Both the position numbers and the translations under genes were made by a program. This document shows positions 1-11,682 of a stretch of DNA of 64,000 bases, in pieces; the first letter of the stretch is position 1; each line of letters starts with the position of its first letter. The notes beneath the pieces are model-generated. The model saw only the letters and a program-made list of their open reading frames with translations. It was not told where the DNA came from and did no database searches. The DNA is from Entonaema liquescens (taxonomy: Eukaryota > Ascomycota > Sordariomycetes > Xylariales > Xylariaceae): contig CADCSX010000007.1 in assembly GCA_902805475.1 (NCBI GenBank), forward strand, positions 2,666,001 through 2,730,000, given 5' to 3'.

Positions 1-1907
1 TTAAGACCCGTAGTCCTGGCTCTTCTATAGGTATTATTTAGGTATCTTATTGGTTACCAGGTACCAGAGACTACCTACCTAAGGTAAAACCCATGGATTT
101 GAAAATGTCTAGGTTAGGTGTGTACTACCTGTATGTATGGGTCTTTTCTCCTATCCATCTGCAAATCATCGACGAGATGTCAATATGCCTCCGAGTATTG
201 GATAGGCCGGGTATTCAATGGTAAATCCAACATTCTCCGCATTTTGTTGATTTCGTTAAATAGGGGGATCAAACCTCAGTAAAGCCCTTTTCAACGAACT
301 TCAAAGCGTATTAAATGAGACTTTAGGTTGAGTACCTACCTTAGGTACCCAGGTAATGAGATAGCATATCCTGGTATATGAATATACCTACCTAAGTAAG
401 TAAGTACCTAGCTTAGTGGGAACTTGCTAAGATACATGTTGATCACGGACCTGTAAATTACCCAAATTAGTAAGTGGGGTTAAATGTTAATAGTTCCTTA
501 AGATCCGGGCGATCTAGCTTCCATTCTAAGTATTCCGTATCTTTTAGTTATTAGTTAATGGAACTAATGTACCTCAGGTAAGCACGAACCTTTACACTAG
601 TCTTCTCAGGGCTGATGTGTATACGTTTCCCAAAATCAACATATTAACTGTTGATAAATACGGACCACCACTAGCAAAGACATAGGCTTAAACGAATGTA
701 GTTACCTATATTATATTCCTATATATCCGTTTCTAATATTTACCAGATTTATATTCCTATTTCAAAGGGGTTCCCTTGTTAAATTCCTGCAATGGGGTGG
801 GCGTCCTGGTTGTTCGTCATGGAGGTGAGACAATCTGTTCTGACATTAAAATGAGCAACACTGATAGGTATCTATCTACAGGGCTATATCGTCGGAAAGG
901 TATATGGTAACTAACGCGTCTAATCAATATATAATTATAATCCTAACATGTCACGCCTCCCAGCTTCTCCGGTCTCCGACCTTCCACCGAGGTGTTCGAC
1001 GTATCCACCAAACCGTAGAGGATTATAAACACGGACGAGATCCGAGCGAGCCGTTGCGAGAAGGAGAGGCCACTCGTAAGCGTTATCATGTTTCAAGAGC
1101 AAGATAAGATAACCTGATGGAATATGAGTAGGACACCCAACAAACTCTAGGTTAAGCAAGTTCATGTCCCACTTCGCTGAAGAACTTCGTAACCAAGTCC
1201 GCGATGCGACTCGTTCTAAGAAGTGAACTGCTTGGGTAGGAATGGCTGTCTCGATAGCCTAAGCAAAATTCTTCCCCTTCGCCCGTTGGAAGCGAAATAT
1301 ATGTCAACCGACCGCGTAACACGGGGGATGGCGCTGGCTACTCAGTCTGAGAGGACCTGTGGCTCGTTTCGGTACCTAGAGTCATCGTGGCGCCAAGATG
1401 TCTAGTGAACGACACAAAGCCAATATGTCGCGTCGCTAATTTGTCATACCTGGCATGTTAGAACTAGTGACATAAGTGTCTACGGTAACTTGTGGCATTA
1501 TCTGGCCTGGCTGTGATTCTATGGGTGGTCCCACAAGTTCCTCCCGAGCCGTCGATGTGGCCCTACATAACTGTGCACATCGGTAGTAGTATATTTACTA
1601 AGGGTGCTTCTTCCTCTAGATTTTGGTAATATATGACGAGGTATCAGGATTCGCAAATCCCTTCAACCCGAACCCCGTGTGAAATCAATCTCTGAACGTT
1701 TAGTCTATGAAAAGGACGGTTGATAATTCACAGGTGTAATCTCAATTCATATAATCTACTGTATTAAAATAAGACTTATAGAAATAATAAGGCACGATAA
1801 CCTAACACGGCTACCCACCAACATTGCCATATCCGTGGATTTTCATTTGCCTTCCCGTCGCTACCTCCTCGGAACACAGGTGTGCTGACTCCTATCCTCA
1901 TGCATTC
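1..1907. other. Intergenic, no gene seen
   Basis: I see no supportable gene. Short open frames around 904-1405 exist on both strands but lack family features, introns or clean starts. Several TACCTACC/TAGGTA strings lie at about 30-60 and 330-420. Confidence 0.6.
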
Positions 1908-3898
1908 CTAAAGAGGAGGCGTGCATGTTAGACTAGTTGCAATACCGCTTTGGAACGCCTGGCGCAGACTCTCAATACTACTATAGCAGCCGAGTGCACA
2001 GGTTACCAGCGCGCCGAGGAAGTAGAATATGTTGAATACGTTGAAGATCGGTCTCCTCATAAACCCCCGCCTCCAGCGCTTCCACCCACGATCCACGTAG
2101 TTGTACGTGCCAGTCGCTGGGTCAAAGCGTTCCTGACCTTCAATCATCGCCTCCTTTTTGACCCAGTAGCCGACAGCCAGCCACGCTGGGAAGGTGTAAG
2201 TGAAGGATAGGATAAAGAGCGCGCCGACCAGTCCAACAATATACGAAAACTGCGGCACGGCTGCTGCTATGATAAACGCGACCGCCCAGTACAACGGAAT
2301 TAGTGCCGCCCACCACATCTTACCCGTCTTGGTTGTCAGCTCTGGAAACCCTAGAAGTTCATGAAATACCTCTATATATACAACCTTGAGGCCGATGTTG
2401 CTATATAGCACAGCTGCGATAAGACTGCTGACCAGACTCAAGATATTTCCGGCTGTCTGCATACCGTACGCCGCAATGCCCTGAACCGCTGGGTTATAGG
2501 TATACTGACCTTGGTACGAATACATAAAGATGCCAAAGAAGATATACATCCCATAGATAAATATCTCAGCGATAAGTAGGCTCTTCCAGAAATCCAAAGG
2601 GTGTCTAAGCAGTGTCAGCATAATCATTACCATCTCGGGCTACTACGTGGCTCGCAAAATGGAGATACCTCATCTCAGCTAGGAGAGCAGCAAACAGCAG
2701 TGCTCCCCCGTATGCATACACGGTTACGTTTAAACCATTCAACGAAGCGACGAATCCCACGCCGCCTGTAGCCATTCCGGGGGCGGCGTTCCGGCATATG
2801 TTCGAATCGGCATGCCCGGTGGCAAACCGAAGCTTGCTTCCACTGCGGCATAATTCGGGCCGTATACCACAGATGCCATACTTTCCAATATAGTAAGTAA
2901 TAATAAGCCCATTATGGTGTCGGGTACTTCTTACCACAGAATTACGAGTGTGACCGTTAGCCAGACGGACAGATTAGCAAGCCAGCCGAGTCGTTGGAGA
3001 GTTCTGATTTGACCCAAGATAAAGCCAGCGGCCATGAATATAACCATACACGCCACAAAACAGATTCCCATGCTCTCCCCGGACGAGCCTCGACTTATCT
3101 GCGAGATACTCTGCCCATTGCTCAGGATAATAACCGAAACAGTCAAGAGCAGCTGAAGGGCTTGTGCGATATTGATAAAATGGCGGGCCCAACGACCAGC
3201 TATCCGATAGAATAAGTCCCCATAGCCCCTAATAGGAAACCTATCAGAGTCTAGGCCAGAAAACACTTTCCAGATAATCCAGCCCGAGTAATATGACATA
3301 GCGCCGAATACGGTATACAACGCAATACCCGGACCGTAGCCCAACTGCGCAAACGCCCAACTGGAAATTAGAAAGAAAACTCAGCTTCAATTCCCACTAC
3401 TTAATGAATAGAAACTCACGGGGCGCCCGTTGGACCCAGTATATCTGTCGTAATAAGGTAGAAAACAGTGCCCCAACTTGCCGTTCTCAATGCTCGATTA
3501 GCAGTTTGTCGTTGAGCTCCCGTGATCCCGCGAGTTTCGGTGTCGCCATTGCCGGTAACTTGGAACTTCTCATTGCGGCGGCCCTCCTCGTCCGTCTCCT
3601 TGACAATGGAGCCGACTACTTCGGTATATGTGTTTTGTTCCGCGTGGCCCTTAGAGAACCTTCCTTTAACCATCTTCTTGAACGTCTGCGGGCCACGAGC
3701 GGCTATATATCTAGCATTGGCTTCTTTCTCGTAGGTCCGCGTAATTTCGGCATAGTACATATACTCCTCAAAGCTAATTCTTTGATTATTCGTATGCTCT
3801 GTACTTGTCGTACCACTTCTATCATTCTCTACCTGAAAAGACAATTTTCGCGGGTCGCCGCCGTCAAGGGCGAGATTTGCTGGGGGATTAGTGGCCAT
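1908..3898 (-). CDS. Amino-acid permease, AAAP family, with apparent frameshift
   Basis: Plasma-membrane amino-acid/proton symporter of the fungal AAAP (Aa_trans) group related to neutral amino-acid permeases. Four exons fit: 3420-3898, 2935-3360, 2669-2880 and 1908-2604. The three introns (59, 54 and 64 bp) have GT/AG ends. The N-terminal half has the family blocks YAEITRTYEKEANARY and TVFYLITTDILGPTGAPWAF; later blocks include NGLNVTVYAYGG, AEMRHPLDFWK and PQFSYIVGLVGALF. About ten hydrophobic segments are expected and seen. Within exon 3 the reading frame changes without an intron: upstream family sequence (PNYAAVEASFGLPPGMP) is in one frame and GFVASLNGLN in the next, so one base seems missing around 2765-2800, near a G5 run at 2779-2783. 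Restoring one base would give about 604 residues. As written it would truncate the protein in mid-transporter. It is either a young pseudogene or an assembly error. Confidence 0.9.
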
Positions 3899-4104
3899 TA
3901 TAATTGGTCATTACGACATAGGTCTATATTTTAAGCACATGAGAGAATCAGGTCTTCAACTTCCAACTGAAGTGGTTTATATCTACTTTATCTTCCCAAG
4001 CTATTATTCAAGAATAAGGATGGTCACACAGAGACATTAAATCTTCCCGAAATGCTATATACTAGATCCAGCTATAGAAACATTACGCGAGCTAAGCAGG
4101 CATA

Positions 4105-4479
4105 CTACGACAGCATAGTAACACGCAGAGCCCGGCAGATAGAATGCAGAAAGAGTTGTGCAGGCTTTTGCAACCTTCTTATAGCGGTATCATGCGCCGG
4201 TCTATCTTGTGCGACATTTTCGGGAGAATCAAGCCACCACACGCGCAGAGTATCCCGTTGGCAATTCCAAATTGTACCCGCTGCAGTGAAATATCGAGAT
4301 ACTACAGCGATGATCGCGATACAAGATCCCATCACAGATGGATTACCCCACGTTCCGTTTCCTCTCTTATCAGAAGCAATTACTAAACCTGTATATGAGA
4401 CATACGCAGTTCCGTGTAACATTTCCATGGCGTAAAGTCCCAAAGCAATGCTTGAGCAGGAAAGGTATTGGCTAGCCAT
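4105..4479 (-). CDS. Weak hypothetical ORF with hydrophobic N-half
   Basis: A 124-codon ATG frame with two moderately hydrophobic stretches (about residues 8-33 and 48-64) and a basic, Cys-poor C-terminus. I recognise no family. The opposite strand is also open over much of this stretch, which weakens the case. It could be one exon of a small membrane protein or chance. Confidence 0.2.
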   Translation of the reverse strand: MASQYLSCSSIALGLYAMEMLHGTAYVSYTGLVIASDKRGNGTWGNPSVMGSCIAIIAVVSRYFTAAGTIWNCQRDTLRVWWLDSPENVAQDRPAHDTAIRRLQKPAQLFLHSICRALRVTMLS

Positions 4480-4948
4480 CTCTTGGGTTGCAGTGACAGA
4501 AGATAGCAGCGAATGCTTCTCTTACTAGTCTCAATACGGATTTATAGATACCATTCTCCGGAGCAGCCAATTCCGGTTCTTAGTGAGACCTTCTATTTCT
4601 ACCTTAGCTACCTCGGGCCTAAGGTGTCTTGTTGGTGTAGGCAATAGTAGGTAATTTATGCCCTTGTGTTGTCCTCAAGCGGTAGCATCTGATCATGTAA
4701 TACATTTCTAGCAAGCAATCCCCCTTCGTTGACAGACGCTGTACATTATTTATTAAAATTTTAGTAAGGGTTGGTACTCACATGCATCTGTGATACTCTG
4801 CTATGATGCTTTCAATGTATCTCCGTGATAGTTTGACACCTAATCCAAGCTTAGGAATGCGTACTTTAGGTAGGTACCCCTACTGTATTCGCAACGATAT
4901 AGCGGAGTTCAAAGGGAAATCTCAGTTACTAACTATCGAACCAGGTCC
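4480..4948. other. Intergenic, no gene seen
   Basis: No supportable frame. It lies downstream of the DUF1479 gene and contains a TAGGTAGGTACC string near 4868. Confidence 0.55.
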
Positions 4949-6549
4949 CTAGAACCCTAGAATCTCATTCGCTAGTAAAGTAACCGTCTTTGCCCCCTCA
5001 GTGTCCATCACAGATGAGTTAAGCCTTTCAAATCCGAAAGCGCGTAGCCCATCAGTAGTGGCGTACGAGCGAAGATGCGATTCAGTCTGCCTATTGATAT
5101 GATCGGCTTCACCTCGCCCACCTGGGAAATCAGGGCCTGGGGTACCGTTTAAGAAAGCGTCTTTCTGACGCACTAGATACCTAGCGTTCATCTCGGTTAA
5201 TGGGCAGACTGGTATATACAATACGCTGGAGTCCGAATTTCCCCTGTGAACTTTATCAACGGCATGAATGGCTTACAATAGTGTTAGCTTTCGAAATGCG
5301 GAAGAGAAAAGGGTCGTCTGGCTTACAATCGCAATGCCATACAACATAGTCGCCCGGTTTGATATGTGGGATATGTACCATGGTATTTTCAAGTCCCAAG
5401 TGCGGGTGGAGAACGTCGTCTAATTCTTGCCCATGTCCAGGAGTCGCGCCATGGAGCTCACTAGTCATACCGGCGCCGGCGTATTCCCAATTCTCGGCGG
5501 CGAGGTAACCTTCTGGAGACGTTTGACGGACATCCTTAATGGGACGGAAGAATGGACGAAGTAGTAGGTATGCCGTCGAGAGTTTTATTGCTGGATTCAC
5601 CATTAGAGTTCCCTCGAACGGCTGCGTGGTGCTCATACTCAGCCAGCCTTGGAACATCCGGAACATCGAGCAGGCACCTAGCCCGTTGTAGTTATCAACG
5701 ACGGCAGATACTCGTGTGCTAGCATCCCATGGATCGTAATCTTCCCACAAGCCTTCGAATATCTTATCATACACGTCACCGCGGCCGTACCCGTTTGACT
5801 CCCACCTTTCGACACTGCCCCCGTCGATATGCGGACCGAGGGCAAAGTTAGCATCGCCAGGCTGCCTGATACGAAGACGGTCCGCATATGATAATGGCTG
5901 CGACATAGATATAGGGCTTCCGGGGTTTGATGTGCGCCACAGTTTCATGAGCGCCGCTTGGACTTTGAGCAAGTTCGGATGTGCCCGAGCGCGGGTTTGC
6001 GGTGCGGACCAATATAGCTCATATACTTGGGGGTCATGCGACGGGAAGGCTGGCCAAGAATCAGATACTGCCTAGGATTTGTTCGGCTGTTTTTATAGCG
6101 ATACCTTTTGTTTGAGGATTCTGTCTCACATACTCCTCGATTTCACCTTTGAACGACCGAGCTTCATCTTCCGGAAGCACTCCCCTGATAACAGCGACTC
6201 CTCTCTTCTTAACTTCGCTATGAAGGTTGGCGAGATCTGTATCTAAGTCCTGAAAGCTGATACTAGGGATAATCGCGGGACCTTCTTCGGCGATCGTTTT
6301 GTTCTCCCGTTTAAGCTCGGCAAGAAGTCTGTTCCAGCTATCAATTATGCGATCCTCATAACCACAAACCAATGTCTTTTTAAGGTCAAGAAATCTTTGA
6401 GGAAGAGGCGGCCGAGCGGTCCCTGATAACGAGACAAACGAATCAGAGATATCGCCCTCCCTCTTAGTACGAGTTTGGGTCGCGGTCGTCATGATGTACC
6501 GTGCTTGGTTAGTAGCTATTAATAACCGCTTCGGAACTGTACGCAACAT
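4949..6549 (-). CDS. DUF1479 family protein (2OG-dioxygenase-like fold)
   Basis: Fungal member of the DUF1479/YbiU family, predicted double-stranded beta-helix oxygenase-like protein of unknown substrate. Exons 6105-6549, 5327-6049 and 4949-5271 are joined through two 55-bp introns with matching phases, giving 496 residues and a clean stop. A candidate iron-binding HxD lies at His222/Asp224 (PHIDGGSVERW). A second conserved stretch, DYVVWHCDSIHAV, spans the second splice junction and could supply the distal His. The C-terminal block SVLYIPVCPLTEMNARYLV and the GTPGPDFPGG motif are typical of the family. The first Met gives an Arg/Lys-rich, acid-free N-terminus (MLRTVPKRLLIATNQARY) resembling a mitochondrial presequence; a second ATG 19 codons later would give a cytosolic form. 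The splice joins were chosen because they restore family sequence on both sides. Confidence 0.92.
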
Positions 6550-7434
6550 AATATCGTAAAATGTAGGGGTCCAATTAACCTCAACCCGGGTTGGAAGGCG
6601 TAAGTAGTAGGTTAAACATCTGCTCTGTTAATATAGGACATGGGCTATACGAGGGATGGCAGCGGGTGAATCTTACCATGCCATTAGGGTACCTAGGTAA
6701 CTCAGACATCGGCTTTGCTTGAATATCTTACCTATATTTAGGAGAGGAGAGGAGAGGTACCGGAATTTCCTGTTTAGGCTTCTTGAATCCCGACGGTAGC
6801 GCGGTGGCGTTAGTGCAACGCACCGAGAACTGAAATAGTATCATACCTCAAGGTTTCTTAGAAAGGTATATAAAGGCAAAGACATGATATCTGTACGAAT
6901 AGATGCGTGTGGGTTTCTATGCGCTATAGCTGTTCTAACTACTCGTAGGTATACCTGAGTATGAGAGATGGTATAAGTCCCCTTGCCGACTGTCCAATTA
7001 CATGACGTCGGAGTTCTCATTGTTATTGAGCTTTTTGAGCGGGGGCCGCTTCGGTCCAGAAACGGAATTGCCGAATTTGGTTAATCCGCCTCCGCCTCTC
7101 TCAACGTTCATACGATGTCTACTAGACAGCACAGCGCGTGTGCAAACCTACCCATCGGTTTGTTCACACAAGTTTCGCAAGAATTAATACACTCATAGTA
7201 CAGACGGCGCCTGCTTTATATGTGAGTGTCTCACCTGGATAGTCATATCTCTCAGGGTCCTTTCGGTCATTACCTTCTTAGGTTATTCGCCGACATCCTA
7301 GCTCGCCTATTACTTTCTATGCTCCGCCCTTATTGAGGAATCTCATGCTGAGAGTTTTCCTCTCTTAGAAGTTAGTACCACTCAAGATCAGCGTCGGAGT
7401 TGACGCTTCTGGGATCTCGCCGCTGTTCGTGGTC
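6550..7434. other. Divergent intergenic region
   Basis: Lies between the start codons of the DUF1479 gene and the following regulator, so it should hold both promoters. A GGAGA microsatellite (about 6742-6757) and a TACCTAGGTAA string near 6690 are visible. The open frame at 7002-7187 has no supporting features. Confidence 0.55.
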
Positions 7435-9356
7435 ATGGTCAGATTCATCGAGTCCGACTCGACAGGTCTACCCCTTAAGAGAAAGCAGGTTGCCCAGGCC
7501 TGCGCCAGGTGCCGACGCCGGAAGAAGAGATGTTTTCATAATCACGATAATAAAATATCCAAAGGCGGTCTGCTTAGTTCAACATCCGGAAACGGAGATA
7601 CTGCAACCCGTAATCCAACTGGCCACCCTACTCCTCCAGGATGCGAGCCCCTTCCCAGTCGTGACGACACTCCTAGTTTGGAGCGACATGCTTCCAGATT
7701 CGTTGGTGACCTGAGCCCCGAGGCTATACTGATGGAGGCTACGAGTCTCTGTTCTACTCGCGACGTATCAGTGAGGGGTGGCTTGGGGATATGGCAGCCC
7801 CGAGCGCTTGAAATAGATAATGCGGCTAGCCCCCTCCTCTCGTCGGCGCCATCCAGGCAAGCTGTTCAGGACATGCTAAAAGTATATGTACGCAGTCACT
7901 GCCTTCCTTGCTGCCCTCCGGCATCAGACTACGCGGTTCTTAGTCGCATCTACTTTGATAAGCTGGATCCAATATTTCCTATCCTTGGAGGTCACTTAAC
8001 AATTCGGCCAGAGGACGAGGTAAGAGAGAAGATATTGCAGCAGGTAGTTAGCCTCGCGGCCGCTGCCGACCCCGAAGCTACGCGTAATCTTCGTTTGAGT
8101 CCCGAGGGGCCAGTTCTTTCTCGGCATGACTTTTGCACGTTGTTGTCGGATTCAATACAAACGACTATTGATGCCGGCCTCATCACGGACCGTATATTTC
8201 TAACCCGCATACTGGCCGCCTTGTCATTATACATGCAACCTCGCAGCCCCGACGAAGCCGACATCCCAGCGCTACTCAACGGTCGTGCAGTTCATCAAAT
8301 GCATACTCTAGGATTACAGATGGCATCCGAGGAGGGCCACGCGAATGGCCGGGCTACACGTACCTTGCTATGTTGCCTGTGGGCGTTAGACCGTATTAAT
8401 GGGGCATTTTACGGGCGAGCTTGTCTTATTCACGAACGAGACATAGGATGGAACCTAGAAGATTGCATCGCGACGCAAGCACCGCTCTTCCGCCTATTTC
8501 TGATGATTATTGGCCTTCTCGACAAGGTTATCGGGTTATATCGTCCTGGAAGTCGGAAAGAAAAGGATTTAATCATTGAGCTACCCATATTCGAGCAAAT
8601 GATCATCGATGCTGGGGCAGTTCGGGCCGCAAGTTCATGTCTAGGTAAGGAAATCCTTGGACAGTTATAGAAAAACGTGCTAATACCAGTTTAGCCTCGC
8701 TCGAAATATTTTACCATTCAGTTGCCATACTTTCAAGTCAGTCACCGTCTGAAAACCGGTCCACGGCCCTCCCGGCGCCGGCGACGAACAGCCGTCGATC
8801 CTTGGCAGCAGACCGCATAACCTCTATTGTTGGACGAGAGTTTCTAGGCCAGCTGTCATACTTACCTTTAATTCCGTATGGTGTCTCTTTGTCGCTTAGC
8901 GTGTCTTATAGGAAAATGCGCCATAGCAACGTACCAATGTTCAGAAGTAGGGGCAAACAGTCTTTCATGGCGAATACGTCGCTGCTAAAATCGATGGACG
9001 ATACATTCTGGACTGCTAAGACCACAGTGGCAATGGCTGAACAAGTCCTCCAAGAAATGGACAAGGCGGTCGCGTCGATAACACAGGAAACCGGCTTGGC
9101 GGATACTTCGAGAAAAGGAGAGACGGCAACGCGAGACCGAGAACTACCACCTCTGGGCACTGACGATGCACTTACTAATTATAACATTAACCAAGGAGGG
9201 GTTGATTTGTCAATTCTCGAAGAAGTTCCGGATCTTGATGTTTTCGGTCATTTCGACCCGACTTTCGACTTGGGCGCGGTGGACGCCGCCCTGGAAGGGA
9301 ATCTCGATTTCGGGGCCTCTTCTAACTGGTTTGACTGGCAGCAACTATGGGGATAG
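7435..9356 (+). CDS. Fungal transcription factor, MHR type, atypical zinc cluster
   Basis: Predicted nuclear regulator. Two exons, 7435-8644 and 8695-9356, flank a 50-bp intron (GTAAGG donor, GCTAAT branch, TTAG acceptor) and give 623 residues. I start at the ATG at 7435; the frame is also open from a GTG two codons upstream. A basic region KRKQVAQACARCRRRKKRC supplies Cys23, Cys26 and Cys33, the first half of a Zn(II)2Cys6 cluster, but the expected second C-x2-C-x6-9-C half is absent; two His (FHNH) follow instead. The middle region (YFDKLDPIFPILGG, LLCCLWALDRINGAFYGR) matches the fungal-specific middle homology region. The C-terminus is acidic (DLDVFGHFDPTFDLGAVD), like an activation domain. 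It lies 550 bp upstream of the aldolase in the same direction; a regulatory link is only a possibility. Confidence 0.88.
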
Positions 9357-9905
9357 ACGATGAATAGGCGCGTGTCGAGGGATTGTAGAGCCTTAAGCAT
9401 GATGTGCTTTAGATTACCGGAGACACACAGGTATATACCTCCTATACACGCTTATGTATACCTACCTACCTTACCTATATAATGAGAGGTATGTATGAGT
9501 TTGCTTGCTTACTTGCATGCTGTAAGTCGTCACAACTAATCCCTGCCACTTCTAGTACATGTTGCATAGAAACTAACTCTAGTCTAGTATCTATTACATT
9601 CATGCCTTAGACGCACCAGACCTTAGAGCACATATGCGGGAGGAAAAGGAGGCAAATTGAGTTGAGACTATAAACCATGAAGTGGCAATGATGGAAATCA
9701 ACACTCCAATCGTAACGCGATACAACAAACCCCGCATCTCCCACAGATTTTGGAGCAAACTCGCGTCCTGTCGCGGAAGCTTAAGATCGTTAAGAAGTCC
9801 CTTTATATATATATCGCCTCCACACATTCAGCTTCGTACCTCGTGAAATCCGTCCTCGAGGACGGCATAATACTCGCGCCTTTCCAGCTTAACCCCCAAT
9901 TCAGG
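9357..9905. other. Intergenic, probable aldolase promoter
   Basis: Contains TACCTACCTACC at about 9460 and a TATATATATA tract near 9804-9813, about 95 bp upstream of the aldolase start. The aldolase frame stays open upstream to about 9750 but without an ATG or family sequence. Confidence 0.5.
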
Positions 9906-10682
9906 ATGGCAATGCATACAGCGGTGGCCGTGAGCCTCGCGCAGATCGCCAAGGTAATTGACCATTCCCTATTGCACCCAGCCATGACCGATAAAGAAAT
10001 CCTTGCTGGTCTCGAGATAGCCAAAAGACATAAGGTCGCAACGGCCTGTGTTAAACCTTACAGCATCTCTGCGGCGAGGGATGTCCTCGACGGATCCGGT
10101 GTTCTTATATGTGCTGTCGTCGGGTTTCCCCACGGGAGCAGTACTACGGCTATTAAAGTTCTCGAAGCCGAAGACGCGGTCAAAACAGGAGCTCACGAGA
10201 TTGACATGGTGGTCAATGTAGGCAAAGTTCTGGGAGGTGACTGGGAATACGTGATTAATGAGGTTCGCGCTGTAAACGATGTTGTTGTTAAGCACAGCGC
10301 TATCCTCAAGGTCATATTCGAAAATGACTTCCTCCAAGACGAACATGTCGTGCATCTGTGTAAAATCTGCACCGCCCTACCCGTGGCCTTTATAAAGACG
10401 TCGACTGGCTTCGGGTTTCTGGAGCAGCCCGACGGCTCGTACGCATCTAAAGGTGCTACTGTACCACGCCTACGGCTAATGAAAGCCAATGTTGGCCCAA
10501 CCGTTCAGATCAAGGCTGCTGGGGGGATACGAACGCTGGACGAAGTAATGGGAGCTATATCACTAGGTATTACTCGAATTGGCACGTCAGCCACCGCAGT
10601 CATCCTCGAGGAAGCTATCCGTCGGGGAATTAATACACCGCCGGGTTTTGCATTGGTATCTCCACTGGATCCTCGCGGTTGA
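9906..10682 (+). CDS. Deoxyribose-phosphate aldolase
   Basis: Class I aldolase that interconverts 2-deoxyribose 5-phosphate with glyceraldehyde 3-phosphate and acetaldehyde, in cytosolic deoxynucleoside catabolism. The ATG at 9906 gives 258 residues, the usual length, with the family N-terminus (IDHSLLHPAMTDKEI) right after it; a second ATG two codons later is equally possible. The Schiff-base lysine is Lys164 in FIKTSTGFG, the second active-site lysine is Lys203 in IKAAGGIRT, and the acidic residue is Asp100 in HEIDMVVNVG. VVGFPHGSS and TRIGTSA phosphate-binding blocks are present. No intron is needed. It is a complete, intact single-exon gene. Confidence 0.96.
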   Translation: MAMHTAVAVSLAQIAKVIDHSLLHPAMTDKEILAGLEIAKRHKVATACVKPYSISAARDVLDGSGVLICAVVGFPHGSSTTAIKVLEAEDAVKTGAHEIDMVVNVGKVLGGDWEYVINEVRAVNDVVVKHSAILKVIFENDFLQDEHVVHLCKICTALPVAFIKTSTGFGFLEQPDGSYASKGATVPRLRLMKANVGPTVQIKAAGGIRTLDEVMGAISLGITRIGTSATAVILEEAIRRGINTPPGFALVSPLDPRG

Positions 10683-11011
10683 GAGCAAGAGTTGCACGTT
10701 CTATAAGTTGGACATTGGTGTTCTGGATAGTATATACGATTGGTCCTGTTTGGAGCTATCTATCGCAGGATGAATGCTATAATCGACACGAAGCGGTAGC
10801 GGCTCCAGTGCCTCGTAGCTGGCCCTTTGAGCGTTTCGTATACAATGATGCCTCGCTAGGTACTTGTCAATCAAATTCAATAATCCCCTCTTTCGTGTAT
10901 TGTTATCTACTTCAAAGTATTTATTTTATTTTCCCCGTTTATGTCAAGTCTAACCGAAATTTTTATCTCCTATACTCCAACTAACATGTCTTGATAACAT
11001 CGCAATGATCA
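10683..11011. other. Convergent intergenic spacer
   Basis: Between the tail-to-tail aldolase and DUF1993 genes. I see no gene; the frames at 10679-10984 lack features. Confidence 0.6.
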
Positions 11012-11682
11012 TCACGACAGTTCCCATTCATCAATTTGGTACGCCAAATAGTTGGTCTTCACCAATGGCACGCCTTTCATCCGAAGGATGTCGTATAAGG
11101 TAGTTAAATGGAAATAGACAGTCGGCACGACAAATTTGGTAACGTCTGCAAAGTTGTTAGTGTTTTCAACCTAAATTCAAAGTCGCACCAAGGATAAGAA
11201 TGTCAATATGAAGGGACCATCATCGTTCACGTACTGTAAGTACGGTCAGCTTACGTATCACTAAAATAGATTATGGGCAATTGCGCTTACCAATCTATAG
11301 CCTTTGCGCTGGTTTTCCGTTGCCCTATGGTGAATGAGAGGACTTCGGATTCTTTTCCGTTGACGTCCTCAGGCTTGATATTAGCTAACAACTTGAGAAC
11401 GCCGTTGATGATACTATGGTTTTCCTCAAGTGACCATTCGCCTAACTGCGTGGGTACCCATTCCTGGCCTGCCAACAAGTGGGATGCATTCCTGGCAAAC
11501 AGTACGGTGACGCCGACCTGCTTGGAGAGTGAGAACATATCCGGAGCCAAACGGGCAGTGAGAAGCTCTTCTATAGGCGTGCCAGTATTTTTTGAGTACT
11601 CTTCGGCTTTCTTGAGAAGAAGCTCCTCAGTTCGGAGAACCCGAGTCAGGACGGGAATGGTCAAGTCGTAAAATGATGCCAT
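11012..11682 (-). CDS. DUF1993 family protein, unresolved exon junction
   Basis: Member of the small helical DUF1993 family, function unknown. The first exon (about 11291-11682, ATG at 11682) carries the family N-terminus MASFYDLTIPVLTRVLRTEE, LTARLAPDMFSL and the LANIKPEDVNGKE block. The C-terminal family block FVVPTVYFHLTTLYDILRM is encoded at about 11012-11145 and ends in TGA. The obvious splice (donor GTAAGC at 11290, acceptor TGCAG at 11046) creates a stop at the junction because phases disagree, and the alternative acceptor at about 11171 leads into the wrong frame. The implied intron of about 245 bp is also far longer than others here. Either a splice site is missed or one base is lost. 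I treat it as a gene with an uncertain or broken model. Confidence 0.8.

Noticed and set aside
904..1405. Overlapping open frames on both strands near the left end
   Set aside because: Short, no family features, no convincing start or splice context, and both strands are open, which suggests chance.
3404..3934. 176-codon frame on the plus strand
   Set aside because: It is the antisense shadow of the permease first exon, which carries clear family sequence.
7002..7187. 61-codon frame in a promoter region
   Set aside because: Low-complexity Ser/Pro composition, no family features; lies between two divergent real genes.
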